This document shows positions 39,401-50,642 of a stretch of 64,000 bases of DNA, piece after piece. Below the pieces are notes generated by a model, which saw only the letters and a list, made by a program, of their open reading frames with translations, was not told the origin of the DNA and made no database searches. The position numbers and the translations under genes are program-made. The DNA is from Sitta carolinensis (lineage: Eukaryota; Chordata; Aves; Passeriformes; Sittidae): NCBI GenBank assembly GCA_032173965.1, contig JAVUNC010000006.1, positions 36,923,870-36,987,869 on the forward strand, written 5' to 3'. The first letter of the stretch is position 1, and the number at the start of each line of letters is the position of its first letter.

Positions 39401-40638
39401 TTTGTAAATTTTGTATATTTTTTTATTTTAATGGTACAGTGCCAGGATTGTCTATCATTTATGAAAAACACAACTCAAGGATTCATTCATTGTGACTTTT
39501 GATGGGCAGCTCCTTCTGCGTAATGCCAGTCTTTGCTCTTTAAATAGAAAGAGTTAATTTTAGGGAATGAGGAATTATATTACAGGGTCTGAAGGCTGTA
39601 TTTAATTTATAGTGAATTGTTCATGCAGATGAATGGATTTTACAATGAGATGAGAGATTCCAAACCTTTCAGCTGTTTAATAAACCACATTAATAGAAGA
39701 AATGGGTTTGGATTGAACATCTCAGCCCACCTGCCTACTTGCACATATGGCTGAAATACTCTTGGGTAATAGAGAATAAAATAACTTCTTTCCTATTTCT
39801 ATAAATTAAGAAACTCATGTACAGGAGTGATAGACAGGCCAATCAACCAGGCAAATGAGCACTGCTGGAGTGGGATATTTCAGGGGACATGTCATTCTTT
39901 GGTCCACTTCACAGTTCAAATAAAAAATTTTCGAGAGATGGACCACAAGCCTTAAAATCTCATATATATGAATTTTTATAAATTATTCTGACCATAATTT
40001 TGTGTGGTTGTGTTCAAGTATTTATGTTATATTTGGTCTTCCATGAATTATAAAAAACAAAAGATACCCACTAACAATTTTAGCAATTAAATATGAGACA
40101 GTTAGCTCTGCGAGAAATATTCACACCTTCTCCTCTCCCTCACCTCTGAAAAATTTGTTTGTAAGACGACAACACAGAGTTTGACCAGAGCCTTTTCAGT
40201 ATTCAGGTTTTGTACCATGGGGTGAAAACAACTATCATAATAAATCATAATAAATCTTGTTCATTAGTAAACAGCCTTATTGAGCCATACACTGCTGAAC
40301 ATGAAAGTATAGAGTGAGGTCTCCAAACAGTAATTTAAAATTAATTATTAATTTACTTTCATCCATTTTTGGGCTGCTAAATTTTCTCCAAACATTTTTA
40401 ACTTTTCATTTCACAGTATTCAGCTTACAAAATCAGATACAGTAGAGAAAAAAATTGAAATGCAACAGGAATTTTCTTTTGTTTTCCTAAATTTTTCCAT
40501 TTTGCCCAGGATTTTTTACTCTAAACCTTTTCAAGGTGTCTGGGAATTTCAGCCATATATTAGTATTTAGAGCTATCTTTGATGACCACCTTCTGGGAAC
40601 ACTAAATATCAAAACTGTTGCTAATGAAAACACTGTGG
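36462..40638. other. AT-rich DNA without recognised genes
   Basis: Nothing is recognised beyond the hairpin at 36977-37030 (listed), a poly-T run at 38408-38421 and short AT-rich open frames. A plus-strand donor-like GTAAGT near 38970 has an acceptor-like site upstream at about 38906, but the interval is closed in all frames. Confidence 0.5.
36977..37030. repeat. Extended hairpin, 9-bp inner and 8-bp outer stem
   Basis: GGTAAAGTG (36986-36994) pairs perfectly with CACTTTACC (37011-37019) across a 16-base loop. Outside a small 1x3 internal loop, TTGCCCTT (36977-36984) pairs with AAGGGTAA (37023-37030) using one G-T pair. The 54-base structure is shorter than a usual microRNA precursor. It may be chance, a decayed inverted-repeat element or a structured RNA. 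Confidence 0.45.
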
Positions 40639-41045
40639 GTCAGTGCGTGAGTTAACACACACAGGTAACCAAGGGCAACCATCAAACCACAGCTGAAGTG
40701 CAAAGAGTGGGTTTATTTCATTACCTCCCCAACAGCAACAGGTGGCAGAGACACCCAGGGACCCACGTTCTGCCCGCTCAGCTCATCCCAGCACGGGAGG
40801 GCCAGCCAGGGGCTCACTGCCAGCCTCACTGGAGCAAAAGGCTTTGGGCAGTCTGGGAAAGTGTGTTATCCCTCCACAGGAGTTCTTCTCAAAGCAGGCA
40901 GAGGATGAGCAACACAAGGCATAAAAAACGTAGCTTGCACACCCCAACTGTTTTAGCAGTCTCCCCTGCAAGGTCACTTTGAGCAAAATTATTCCCTCCT
41001 CCTTGCTGAATCTCATGGTTTTAACATTTTCTTCCCAACAGTCGG
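40639..41045 (-). mobile_element. Possible solo LTR of an avian endogenous retrovirus
   Basis: This is a GC-richer island in AT-rich DNA. Read on the minus strand it starts TGTTGGGAAG at 41040 and ends CTCACGCA at 40644, the TG...CA ends of a retroviral LTR, 397 bp long. A polyadenylation signal AATAAA lies near the 3' part (about 40714-40719), followed by a short R/U5-like segment. The flanks gtcag (40639-40643) and gtcgg (41041-41045) make a 5-bp target duplication with one CpG-type transition; 5 bp is the ERVL size. No internal genes adjoin, so it would be a solo LTR left by recombination. The open frames inside (94 and 98 codons) are LTR noise. The family name is not known to me. Confidence 0.45.
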
Positions 41046-41085
41046 CATACACATTGAGTTTTTTTGTTAACAGTATCAAAAAAAT

Positions 41086-41240
41086 AGAATCATAGAATCA
41101 CAGAATGGTTTGCATCGGAAGGGACTTTAAAGGTCATCTGATTCTAAAATCCCCCCACTATGGGCAAGAATACCTTCCAGTGTATCAGGTTGCTCAAAGC
41201 CCCATCCAACCTGGCTTTGAACACTGTCAGGAATGGGGCA
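41086..41240 (-). mobile_element. CR1 LINE 3'-end fragment
   Basis: The plus strand begins 'agaatcatagaatcacagaa', the reverse complement of the CR1 3' microsatellite tail. 'ggaagggactttaaaggtca', 'caggttgctcaaagccccat' and 'ccaacctggctttgaacac' then follow in CR1 order. It is 5' truncated after about 155 bp. It lies 40 bp from the presumed LTR and faces the longer plus-strand CR1 that starts at 41605. Confidence 0.93.
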
Positions 41241-41604
41241 CGATGTGCTTTATTCTGCTGTATCAGATGCTGGCAGTGAGACAGGTTTCCCAAGCAGGTA
41301 AGTACTTTAGGCATTCAGTTAATTCTGCCATCCCATCCAGTATATTTTATGTTTTCTGATTTCTTCCATTATGAACCTAGGGATTTGCTATTAAACACAA
41401 ATTTGAAAAATAAATTGCTGAAATTATGGAAATTGCTGATCTGATGGATACCTGTCTGTATTTTTTCTGTAGTCTTATTATAATAAAAAAGAAAAATATC
41501 CAGTTTCCAAAAGGAAACATGCATTTTTTCATAAAGAAGAGCAAATTTTGAAGGAAAAAACTTAAGTAAATATGAACTCTGAAGTCATTGGACTTTGATC
41601 CACT
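41241..41604. other. Spacer between two opposed CR1 copies
   Basis: This is AT-rich sequence with no recognised element. A strong donor-like GTAAGT follows AGCAG at 41299, and an acceptor-like tract ends at about 41266; the roughly 30-base interval is too short to support an exon. Confidence 0.4.
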
Positions 41605-42706
41605 TTCTGTGTGGGAGAAAAGTTATGTATGCTGTCTACCTGAATGTCACAAAGACTTTGACACTGCTTCCCACATCATTCTACTGGAGAGAATGGCTGC
41701 TCATGGCTTGGACAGGTCACTCCTTGCTGGGTTAAAAACTGGCTGAAATGTTGAGCCCAGAGAGTGGTGGTAAATGCAATTACATCCAACTGATGGCGTA
41801 TTACAAGTGTTGTTTCCCAGGGCTCAATACTGGGGCCCGTTCTGTTTAATCTCTTTATTGATCATCTGGAGAAAGAGATCAAGTTTACCCTCCATCAGTT
41901 TTCAGATGCCAGCAAGTTGAACAGGAGTGTTGATCTGCTGGAGGGCAGGAAGACTGCAGAGGGATCTGGAGAGGCTGGATCGACGGCCTGAGGACAAACA
42001 GTGTAAGACCAGGTGCTGGGTTCCTTCTCTTTGGTCACAACAACCCCACGCTACAGGCTTGAGGAAGAGTTGCTGGAAAGCTGCCCTGCAGAAGAGGACC
42101 TGAAGGTGCTGGTCAACAGCAACTGAAGAGAAGCCTGGCTTGTATCAATAACAGGGGGGCCAGTAGGACCAGGGCACTGACTGACCCCCAGAACCTGATG
42201 CTAGAGAGGCCACACCTTGAATCCCGTGTTCAGTTCTGGGATCTTCATCACAAAAAGGACATTGAGGGGCTGGAGTGTGTCCAGAGAAGGGCCATGAAGG
42301 GCCTGGAGCACAAGTCTCATGAGGAGCAGCTGGGGGAGCTAGGAGTATTCAGCCTGGAGAAAAAAAAAAACTCAGGGGAAACCTTACCTCTCTCTGCATC
42401 TGCTGGGTTGCAGTGACGGGGGGGTTGGTCTCTTCTCCCAAGCAACAAGAGACAAGAAAAGAGGTTGTACCAGGAGAGGTTTAGATTGGATGTTAGGAAA
42501 AATTTCTGAACACAAATGGTGCAGGAACAGGATGCACTAGTACAGGCTGCCCAAGGAAGTGGTTGAGTCATCATTTCTGGAGAGATTTAAAAGATATGTA
42601 GATGTGGCACTTGAGGACATGGTTAGTTGGTGGGACATGGCACTGTGGGGTTAACAGTTGGACTCGATGATTTCAGAGTTTTTTTCAACTTAAATGAATC
42701 TATGCC
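41605..42706 (+). mobile_element. CR1 LINE, 3' 1.1 kb (RT C-terminal half plus 3' UTR)
   Basis: It begins in the reverse-transcriptase region with sequence encoding the CR1 '...FDTxSHxILLEKLAAHGLD' block ('tttgacactgcttcccacat', 41659-41678). It passes the catalytic block at 41899-41910, where the codons read F-S-D-A instead of F-A-D-D, so the second catalytic aspartate is lost. Further CR1 landmarks are 'cagttctgggatcttcatca' and 'gagaggtttagattggatgt'. The 3' end 'ggactcgatgatttc...' finishes near 42706 with a decayed ATTCTATG tail. Frameshifts and stops show it is dead; the 72-codon frame at 42198-42416 is one surviving piece. Confidence 0.95.
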
Positions 42707-45486
42707 CTGTGAAGCTTTTGATATAATGCTGACTCATCTGAAACTCACCTACTAGCTTTTCAAATGAAACAAAACCAATCTTCCCTATTTCCCATTAATA
42801 AAAGAATTTTGTAGAAGTAAGATGAATTTCAATTACCTTCATTTTGTTTCTCTTTTAGTTAACAAATCCTGAAAAGGTACAAAGAGCAAAGTAACTCCAG
42901 TAATGGTTGAATATCAGGGCTAAGACATTCTAATTGTCTGTTTTAAAAGAGACAAATGATATTTTAGACTTCAAAACCAAAACTGATTTTAATAACTACT
43001 AATACACAATATATACAAAACACTGTGGCTTGGGGAGTCTTTTGTGTCTCTTTCATCCAGATACATTAGGGACTTTGGCAAGGACAAACTGATGTGGTTT
43101 GGTTTGAAAGACACAAACTTTTGAAGCTGTCATTGTTTGCTACTAGAAGCATAACCCTCTAAAAAGCCAAGAACTCACTGTATTGACTGCATGAGCTTGA
43201 TCCACTCAAAGCATAAATTGTGGCCAGCTAACCTAAAAGAAGTTCATGAGAAAGATTCAACTTTCATTGCCTTTCTCTTGCTCTTCTACTTTTATTAGTG
43301 GTTATTCAAAACAGCATAAAAGTTGAGTCCTCCCTGACACAGCAACTGTGTTCTTTCTATGTCTTCTGCCACTAAGTAAAAAAAAGCCGGACCTTATAAA
43401 GACATTGAAACCACATAGTCATCAATGGTTGTTTTAGCATTAGGATTCTTTTACATCAAGAGAACAGGGTACTCCAAAAACAAAGAAAAGCTGACTCAGT
43501 AACTAAGTAGTTTAGTTATGTAATAAATTAGTATTGAGCCTAAAATATACACAATCAAATGTTCCTAGAAATAAATACCTGATGTTAAAGTTAGGTGAAC
43601 TCATAAATTGTTACTATCTCAGATATAATGCCACAGGAATGAGTTTCTGTCTCTGATCTGCCCAGGTGCAGCATAAAATATACGAACTCTGAGTTACTTC
43701 CCTCTTTAAAAGCTGTAGTAACTTGACACCACAAGGAAAAAACATTATCTTATAAAGATCAATCTAATGTGATTGATATTTCTTCTTTCTGTGAAGGGTG
43801 TGTACATGTCTAATTTTACCACTGATAAAAAGGTTTGTAAATATAGAATCTATTCTAGAATGTCATAACCAGGTTCATCTCAACTTCACCATGTAAGAAA
43901 CTGAATTACTCATTAATTAAGCAGTTCATGACAACCCTCAATGTTCTACTGAAAACCAAGACAATTAATATATCTTAAATACAAATCTCATAGTAACCAG
44001 TGGAATGGGTTATTCAATAGCATTGTCCTCTCAGGGAACTACATAAAAGACTCACGCGTACTATAATTACTTTATTCTCCACCAAAAGCATTGGAGAGTA
44101 GCAAATACATGGGAAAATGTTGTAGAGTAACGGATAATCTTTCATGTTTGTCACACTACTTGCATGAGAAAGAAGGATCTCATCCTGAGTCACTTTGAAT
44201 GCCCAGATAATGAGAAATATATTAAGAATGTACTTTCCTGAAAAAATGCTTTCTTTTGAGGTTGTCATTTCATCATTTGTGCTTTGGCATCAGAGAGAGT
44301 GTTGTTCAGAATTATGGTTTGTTGCATTTTTTCTCTGGTTGTTTCATTGGGTTTCTTTTCCTTCTAATCTTCCTCTACAGAGCAGTAATTTTAATCTTTG
44401 ATATGTGACATTTCAAAAGATGTAGTTCTTAAAAGAGGTAGCTGTTCTTTCTGCTAAAGCCTGTGAAAGACATTGAGAACCAATTCACTTACACTGAAGA
44501 GAAAAAACATAGCAAAAGCACAGTCTTGTTTAAAAGGTGAAGATATTCCAATTGAAAAATACTTTCTTTTTTTGTTGTTGGGTTTTGTTGGTTTGTTTTG
44601 GGGCTTTTTTTTTATACTAGTAACCAGTGTAGTGAGTGCTTATGTTGCCTGGCTGTACGTCTTTGCTGTTATTCTGTCCACAGTAAGGGGAAATAAACTT
44701 CACAGAATAAAAAAGACATTTAGAAAGCCTAAGGTGATGACTATCCAAATTCCCAGTAAAAGTGTAAACCTTTCATGAGACACAGAAGAAATTTTCAAAA
44801 AGAAGAGAGTAAGGTTAAAAAATGAACTTTTCTTAATATTACAGTGGTAATTTCCTTTGGAATACTTCTGAAGCAGGATCTTGAAACAGGATCATGTTGC
44901 AGTAGTATAAGTTATCTGAACTATGTTTTCTGAGGGAATACTTTATAAACTTTATTTTAAATACCTGTACTTTTACCAAATCCCAATGACCTGAGTAAAG
45001 TATCTACATAAGCCACTTGGAACACCTTACATGTAAACAAAACTTAAAAACCAGTTTTAAATATTTCCACGCAAAGTTCACAGCTATCTAATTAAGAATG
45101 AATGATAATCTAGGAATTACTGAAATATATTTCAGGTTGAGTTTCAACCTGCTCCATCATTACATCTTAGATTTGTTATTATTTTTTGCCTTAGGGGGAG
45201 CAGAAACCACAGCTATGTCTTTTTTATTTCATGACATTCTAGTCTTCAGTTCTCCAAACAATTTGCCAGTAACATTTAATTCCACTTTTAGTTTAGTACA
45301 GACAGTTAATACAATTATACTTTGAAGAATGTTAATTCTAAGGAATTGTTACTTTGGCACCTATTGGCTGTGTCATAACAGTAAGGAAGAGTCCAGTTCA
45401 GGCTGAAATGTCACCGAAGTAGTTTTACTCTTATTTTCAAAAACTCACATGATATTTTTACTGTAATATTTAAATCTAGTTCACAG
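42707..45486. other. AT-rich DNA without recognised genes
   Basis: Open frames up to 101 codons (plus 44473-44778) lack known motifs; that one crosses the T/G-rich tract at 44571 and gains a false hydrophobic segment from it. Confidence 0.5.
44571..44613. repeat. T/G-rich low-complexity tract
   Basis: Irregular TTG/TTTG units are followed by a run of T, ending at 'atactag'. Confidence 0.75.
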
Positions 45487-45531
45487 AAAATGCCCAGCAC
45501 AATCATGATGGTGCAAGGAAGAAACCTTCAG
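45487..45531 (+). other. Candidate small exon with start codon (45 bp)
   Basis: A weak acceptor (ttcacag) precedes 45487, and a strong donor (CTTCAG then GTAAGC) follows 45531. The 45 bases read in frame K-M-P-S-T-I-M-M-V-Q-G-R-N-L-Q and end on a codon boundary, matching the phase of the better candidate at 46774. A second donor-like site (CACAG then GTAAGC) occurs at 45620. It could be the first coding exon of a small gene, a lncRNA exon, or chance. Confidence 0.15.
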
Positions 45532-46773
45532 GTAAGCAATAATCAGACAAAAAGCTATTATCAGCAAATAGCTTAACGAAAGCTATCTGTGGTATGCGTA
45601 TGTGTACAGCTTCTCACAGGTAAGCCAGGGTCAAAGTGTAGGAAAAAATTTTGCTTAGAATTAAATGAATGCAATGTCTTACATAAGTTGGTTTTCTTAG
45701 AACAGTTCTCCGTTCTTCAGGACTGCATGTATAATTTTTAGCCGTTCGTAATTAGCTGAATGAAGACTGTCCCTTTCATCAGGCTCCAGACTTCTAAAAC
45801 TAAAGATGTTCTTAAAGATGTTCCAAATTTCTTTTACAGAAACTTCCACTACACAGTACGAGAACATTCTTTCCATTCAAAGCTTTGACACCATACAAAA
45901 GGAAGCACCACATGAGAGATATCCAGCATCTCCATTTTAAATTAAGTTCAAACAGAAAGGAGGGCACTCATAAACTCAGAAGACCCAAGGAAATGTTCCA
46001 GAATAAAAGAAAAATTATTTTTCCAGCACGTTTAGTTCCCAGGATATCACAATAATTGTTCCTCTTATGGCACGATTCCTAGTCAAATTATTCAGTGATT
46101 ATTCTATTTCAGTTTCTCTATTGAATATTCAGTTTAATTGCTCAAAGAGAATCACTTTGCTATTGAATATACAAAATAAAAAAATTTAATAAAAAGAAAG
46201 GAGAATAATTTTTGGCTGTATCTATCTTGCTGCTCTGAAGCTGTAGGCTATAATTTTCAGTGTCCAGCTTAAAGAAAAAATATCTGGTTCCTGCCTTGGC
46301 TGTAACCACAAGAGATTAAATGCATTTAAGAAATGGATATAACATATATCAACTGTGCATATTCTCTTTTCACTTCAAGTATGATTGCCCACCCCATGCT
46401 CCACTGCCTTTTCTTGCTCATCATGGCATATTAAGACAAATTCAAAGCTAATCCAATTTAATTTACTCCTCAATTACAAGACCTGCCTGGGGACTAACAC
46501 AAATCTGCCCAAAGAACTGTCTATTTTTAATCTGACTACCTTTTCTGTAAGTGCTATGTTCTCTAGAACCACAGAAATGCCAGTTTCTAAGCCAATGATT
46601 CCCAAAGCTGTAGGGCAAAGTCCATTGTCAAACCTCAAACTTTACTATTTACTTTCCCTGTCTGTAAAAAAAGTGAAAGGATATTCTATAGTTACATGCA
46701 CTAGATGAGGAAGACACTTTGGGAACAGGCTTTGGGTGTTAGAATTATTTATAGAAAATTGTTTTCTTTTCAG

Positions 46774-46870
46774 CTGGTCAATGATATCTCTTCCAGAAGT
46801 AGAAAATCCACAGAAAGCAAGAGAACAGGAGAAGAGACACATATCAAACTGAAGGTGAAGAATATGAAAG
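46774..46870 (+). other. Candidate exon, 97 bp, with strong splice sites
   Basis: The acceptor has a good pyrimidine tract (gttttcttttcag, ending 46773), and the donor is the near-ideal AAAG then GTAAGT at 46871. Frame 0 is open for 32 codons and leaves one base (phase 1); the other two frames contain stops. The peptide is polar and basic, starting LVNDISSRSRKSTESK and ending HIKLKVKNMK. I do not recognise a family. Its start phase fits the 45-bp candidate at 45487-45531. No downstream exon with the right entry phase was identified. A lncRNA exon or a tissue-specific coding exon are both possible; so is chance. Confidence 0.3.
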
Positions 46871-47085
46871 GTAAGTAAAAAGTATTAACAATGATGAAAG
46901 TGTTACAGAACATATCAAACTAAAATGCAAAGCAGACACCACATTAAAGAAAATTGAAAGCTTACACGACCCACAAACCATTAAAACTACATTGTCCAAT
47001 TCTACATTTCTGAACTGACTATTTCTTTAACCAAATGACTTCTTAATTTGTGCTATAAACCCATTAGAGTATAAAACTACTCACA
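46871..47085. other. Short unassigned spacer
   Basis: AT-rich sequence follows the candidate donor up to the next CR1; nothing is recognised. Confidence 0.4.
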
Positions 47086-47406
47086 GCTCTGTAGAGGGAC
47101 CCAGACAGACTGAATAGGTGAGCTTAATCCAACAAGTTGAGGTTTAACAAGACCAAGTGCCGTGCCCTGTGCTTTGGCATCAACAACCCCTGCAGCGCTA
47201 CAGGCTGGGGACAGGGACTGGACTGGGCCCAGGCAGAGAGAGACCCGGGGGTGCTGACTGATGGCAGGCTGAACACCAGCCAGGGTGTGCTCAGGTGGCC
47301 ACGAAGGCCAATGGCATCCTGGCCTGTATCAGCAATAACATGGCCAGCAGGACCAGGGCAGCGATTGTCCCTCTGTATCCAGCACTGGTCAGTACCAAAA
47401 TGGCCC
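47086..47406 (+). mobile_element. CR1 LINE internal fragment
   Basis: It begins 'agctctgtagagggacccag' and continues with the CR1 order 'gaggtttaacaagaccaagt', 'ctgtgctttggcatcaacaa', a 'gagagacccgggggtgctga' block and 'ggcctgtatcagcaataaca'. These are the region after the RT catalytic core. It breaks off at 47406 without the CR1 3' UTR or tail, so the copy has lost both ends. It keeps several CpGs and is GC-rich against its flanks. The 90-codon frame at 47137-47409 is CR1-derived and not a separate gene. Confidence 0.92.
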
Positions 47407-47485
47407 TAAGGAAATTAAATTGCATTTCTTAATGTGAATAGTGTTAAACCTGTAGAGTTTCTGAATGATTTCCTACCAATTGCTG

Positions 47486-47526
47486 AAAAAAAAAAAAAAA
47501 ACCAACAAAAAAAAACCCAACCAAAT
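47486..47526. repeat. A-rich low-complexity tract
   Basis: A run of about 16 A is followed by ACCAAC and a second A run, then CCCAACC. It is not a normal CR1 tail and is separated from the CR1 fragment by about 80 bp. Confidence 0.75.
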
Positions 47527-49609
47527 ATTAATTCAAGACATATTAGCTATTGACATTAACAGTTATTGACATGAATGTGACCTTTATCTTTGCCATCCTT
47601 CTTGACTTAAAAGAAACTTCAAGAGACATCAGTGCTGGAGAAACTACTTTTAGCACAAAATAAAAATGAAAAAAAAACCTCCTCTTAATTTTCAGAAGTC
47701 CTTTGAAGAGTAAAATGAAAAGACAGGACTGTGAAGTTGGCACTATCTTGGTTTCTAATTTATGTATGACAAACAGTGATATGTGCCAGCCAGATGCTGC
47801 AATCTTTTCACAAATGAACAATTTGAAATGGATGGTTTTGTCAGCACTGTTCTGAATGAGTCAAATACAGACAATGTCAACATTAACTTCCTTACTGACA
47901 ATCCTTCTGCGGAGCAATGAGGGCTCTCTGGGATTTCCTAAAACCTAAGATGATTGTACAGAGTTACTCATGTGCAGCAAGTCTGTGATGCCTGAAAGCA
48001 CCAGACATACCATACACATGCATCACAGCTGGTCTGTGTCTGTGCCACAAAACCAGTCTTCAAAACACACCAAATTTTTCAGGTATGTGATGTAGCAGGG
48101 AGTCACACATGCACAAAGAAATACCTGATACCTCCCCAGCTGTCAGGCACACTGTACAGACACATGTCAACTATGCAGCACAGGTTCATTCATCACTGCT
48201 TCCAAGACATAGTGCATTCTCTTCATACAGCATGCTGTTCATCTACTCACAGTCATCAGGATTGTTCAGGATTTCCAGGTTATGGCATGCACATGGCAAA
48301 CCTGCTGCTTGTTATGCATAACTGATTTCTTCGGATTTCCAAGCAGTGGTGAGAAACCTTCGTGAGTTGCTATTTTAAATGGAAAATGAAGCCACGACTA
48401 GCAACTTAAAGATGAGAATAGCTACGGGAATGATCTTCCCAAGGTCTGAATGAAAGATCAGCTGGGTCAAATCAAATTGTCTTTCAATTTTCTGTTAAGT
48501 TCTCATAATTTAAAAGTGTCCAAATAAAAATCCACATAGAATTATAATTATTTAGGCCAACTTATTTCTAGGTCTTTTCTTTATGAATTTTATATAAAAG
48601 TGATTAAAAAAAATGGGGCTTCTGAATGTTTAAACTTCGAACTGTTGAAGAAGAGAGTTAGACCTTTTAGGTTATCAATGTGTTTAAACCTCAAATAGAT
48701 ACTTCAGATTTCAAATTGTGTCTCTGACATTTATAATGTATTTATAATGAATTCACAGGCCTGGTGAATTCCATCTGAGAAGACCAATTCTCTCTAGAAT
48801 TGACCAATTCAGCTATGAACCTTTTAAGTTAAGTAATATAGTCAAAACCTGTTTTATAGATGGCCCATGCAAATTAGATAATTTAATATTTTATAAAACA
48901 AAGAGTTTGACATCTTCCAATAAAAATATGAAGCTTAAAATCTTCATAAGATGGTGGTCAATAGGCTATGTGATATATTTAATAGGTATATTAGTGCTGC
49001 AAATACTCATTTTGTCATATTTGAGAAAAATCATTCGTTCTCCCTTAAGTGACGAGATGGGATGTGTTTTTTGGGTATTGTTTCATTTTTTTTGCCCTGC
49101 AGATTAATGTTTCTGTGGCATGAAGATCATCATTAAACAATCTCATTATCTCTGTTTGAATGAATAAGCAATGGTGTAGAGCAGCAAATTTCTGCATACA
49201 GATGGTATATTAGCTTGTATCCACTATAAGGGTAATCATTGGATGTATTTTGTATGAGCTTTGATGCTGAACTCCCAAATGCTGAATTATTTTTTCTCTC
49301 CTATACTCAGTACTTTAGGGTTTCCTGCCAAAATTCCTGCAAGTTACCACAGATGGAGGCACAAGAAGAATGACCGGATGTCAGAGTCATCCTCTATCAC
49401 CATCCTATCAAATGTACAACAGAACTCCCTTACAAGGAGCTCCCAGAATCAAACACTGTGAAATACTCTAGTACTTCAACAATGTCCATTAAAAACACCC
49501 TGCTGGCAGCTATGTTGAATTTGAAACAATGATTATACAATGATTATAAAGAGAATGTTGGGTTACATGATCGTTTTAGCTGTAGATCTCTGTGGACTGA
49601 TAAATTTTG
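47527..49609. other. AT-rich DNA without recognised genes
   Basis: Only short unrecognised open frames occur (up to 92 codons, minus 47543-47821). A 13-base string repeats in tandem at about 49528-49555. The right end may hold decayed CR1 upstream of the recognised start at 49610. Confidence 0.5.
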
Positions 49610-50642
49610 GATAAGATTTTGGTTGGATGGTCCCATTCAGAGCACAGTGGTTAACAGCTCAGAGTCACAATGTCTACCAGTGATAGGTGGTGTCCCTCAG
49701 GGGTTTGTATTACTTAATATTTTCATTAATGACATAGGTTAACGAATTGAGTGCACCCTCAGCATATTTACAGATGACACCAAACCAAGTGGTGCGGTGA
49801 CACATCTGATGGACAGGATGCCATCCAGAGGCACCTGGACAAGCTTGGGCTGTCAGCCCATGGGAATCTCATGAGGGTTAAAAAGACCAAGCACAAGGTG
49901 CTGCATGTGGATCAGCTACACCCAGTATCAAACCAGGCTGGGGATGAACAGATCGAGAGCAGCCCTGCTGAGAAGCACTTGTGGGCACTGGCAGACAAGA
50001 GGCTGAACATGACCTGGCAATGTGCACTCACAGCTCAAAAAGCCAAAGTTCAGCATCAAAGCCAAATCTGGCCTGCATCAAAAGTAGCCTGACCAGGAGG
50101 CAATGATTCTTTCTCTCTCTTCTGGTGAGACCCCACCTGGAATGCTGCATCCAGCTCTGGGGTCCCCTGCATAACAATGAGCACCTGTTGGAGCAAGTCC
50201 AGAGGAGGGCCACCAAGTTGATCAGAAGGCTGGGACATCTCTTCTATAAAGAAAGGCTGAGAGAACTGGAAAAGACAAGGCTTTGGACCTAATCGTGACC
50301 TTCCAGTACCTCAAGGGAGCCTACAAGAAAGATTGAGAGGAACTTTTTATAAGAACCTGCAGTGACAGGACAAGAGCGAATGGCTTCAAATTGGAGTAGG
50401 TTTAGATTAGATATCTGGAAGAAATTCTGTACTCTGAGGGTGGTGAGGTACTGGAACAGGTGGCTTAGAGGAGTTGTGGTTGCCCCATCCCTGGATGTGT
50501 TCAAGGAGAGGTTGAATGGGGCTTTGAGCAACCTGGTCTAGAGGCAGATTGTCTCTCCCCTAGAGCAGGGGGATTGAAAATAGATGCTTTTTAAGGTGTT
50601 TTCCAATCCAACCCTTCTATGAGTCTATGATCCTATGATCCT
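49610..50642 (+). mobile_element. CR1 LINE, 3' 1.03 kb (RT C-terminal part plus 3' UTR)
   Basis: It starts near the CR1 'ttggatggtcccattcagag' block and runs through 'ggtggtgtccctcagggg' into the catalytic region. There the codons at 49767-49778 still read F-T-D-D, keeping both catalytic aspartates. Later landmarks are 'gaatgctgcatccagctctg', 'ggaggg ccaccaagttgatc', 'ccagtacctcaagggagcc' and 'gttcaaggagaggttgaatg'. The 3' end 'tctatgatcctatgatcctg' at about 50623-50642 is the CR1 8-bp microsatellite. Stops and frameshifts break the frame (for example the stop soon after 49738). This is a 5'-truncated dead copy, distinct in sequence from the 41.6-kb copy. Confidence 0.95.

Noticed and set aside
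40698..41079. Overlapping 94- and 98-codon frames on opposite strands
   Set aside because: They fall in the GC-richer LTR candidate; both-strand openness reflects composition.
46774..46870. Resemblance of IKLKV in the candidate exon to SUMO
   Set aside because: Only five residues match, and the following conserved SUMO residues are absent.
47137..47409. 90-codon plus-strand open frame in a GC-rich segment
   Set aside because: It lies wholly inside a CR1 internal fragment.
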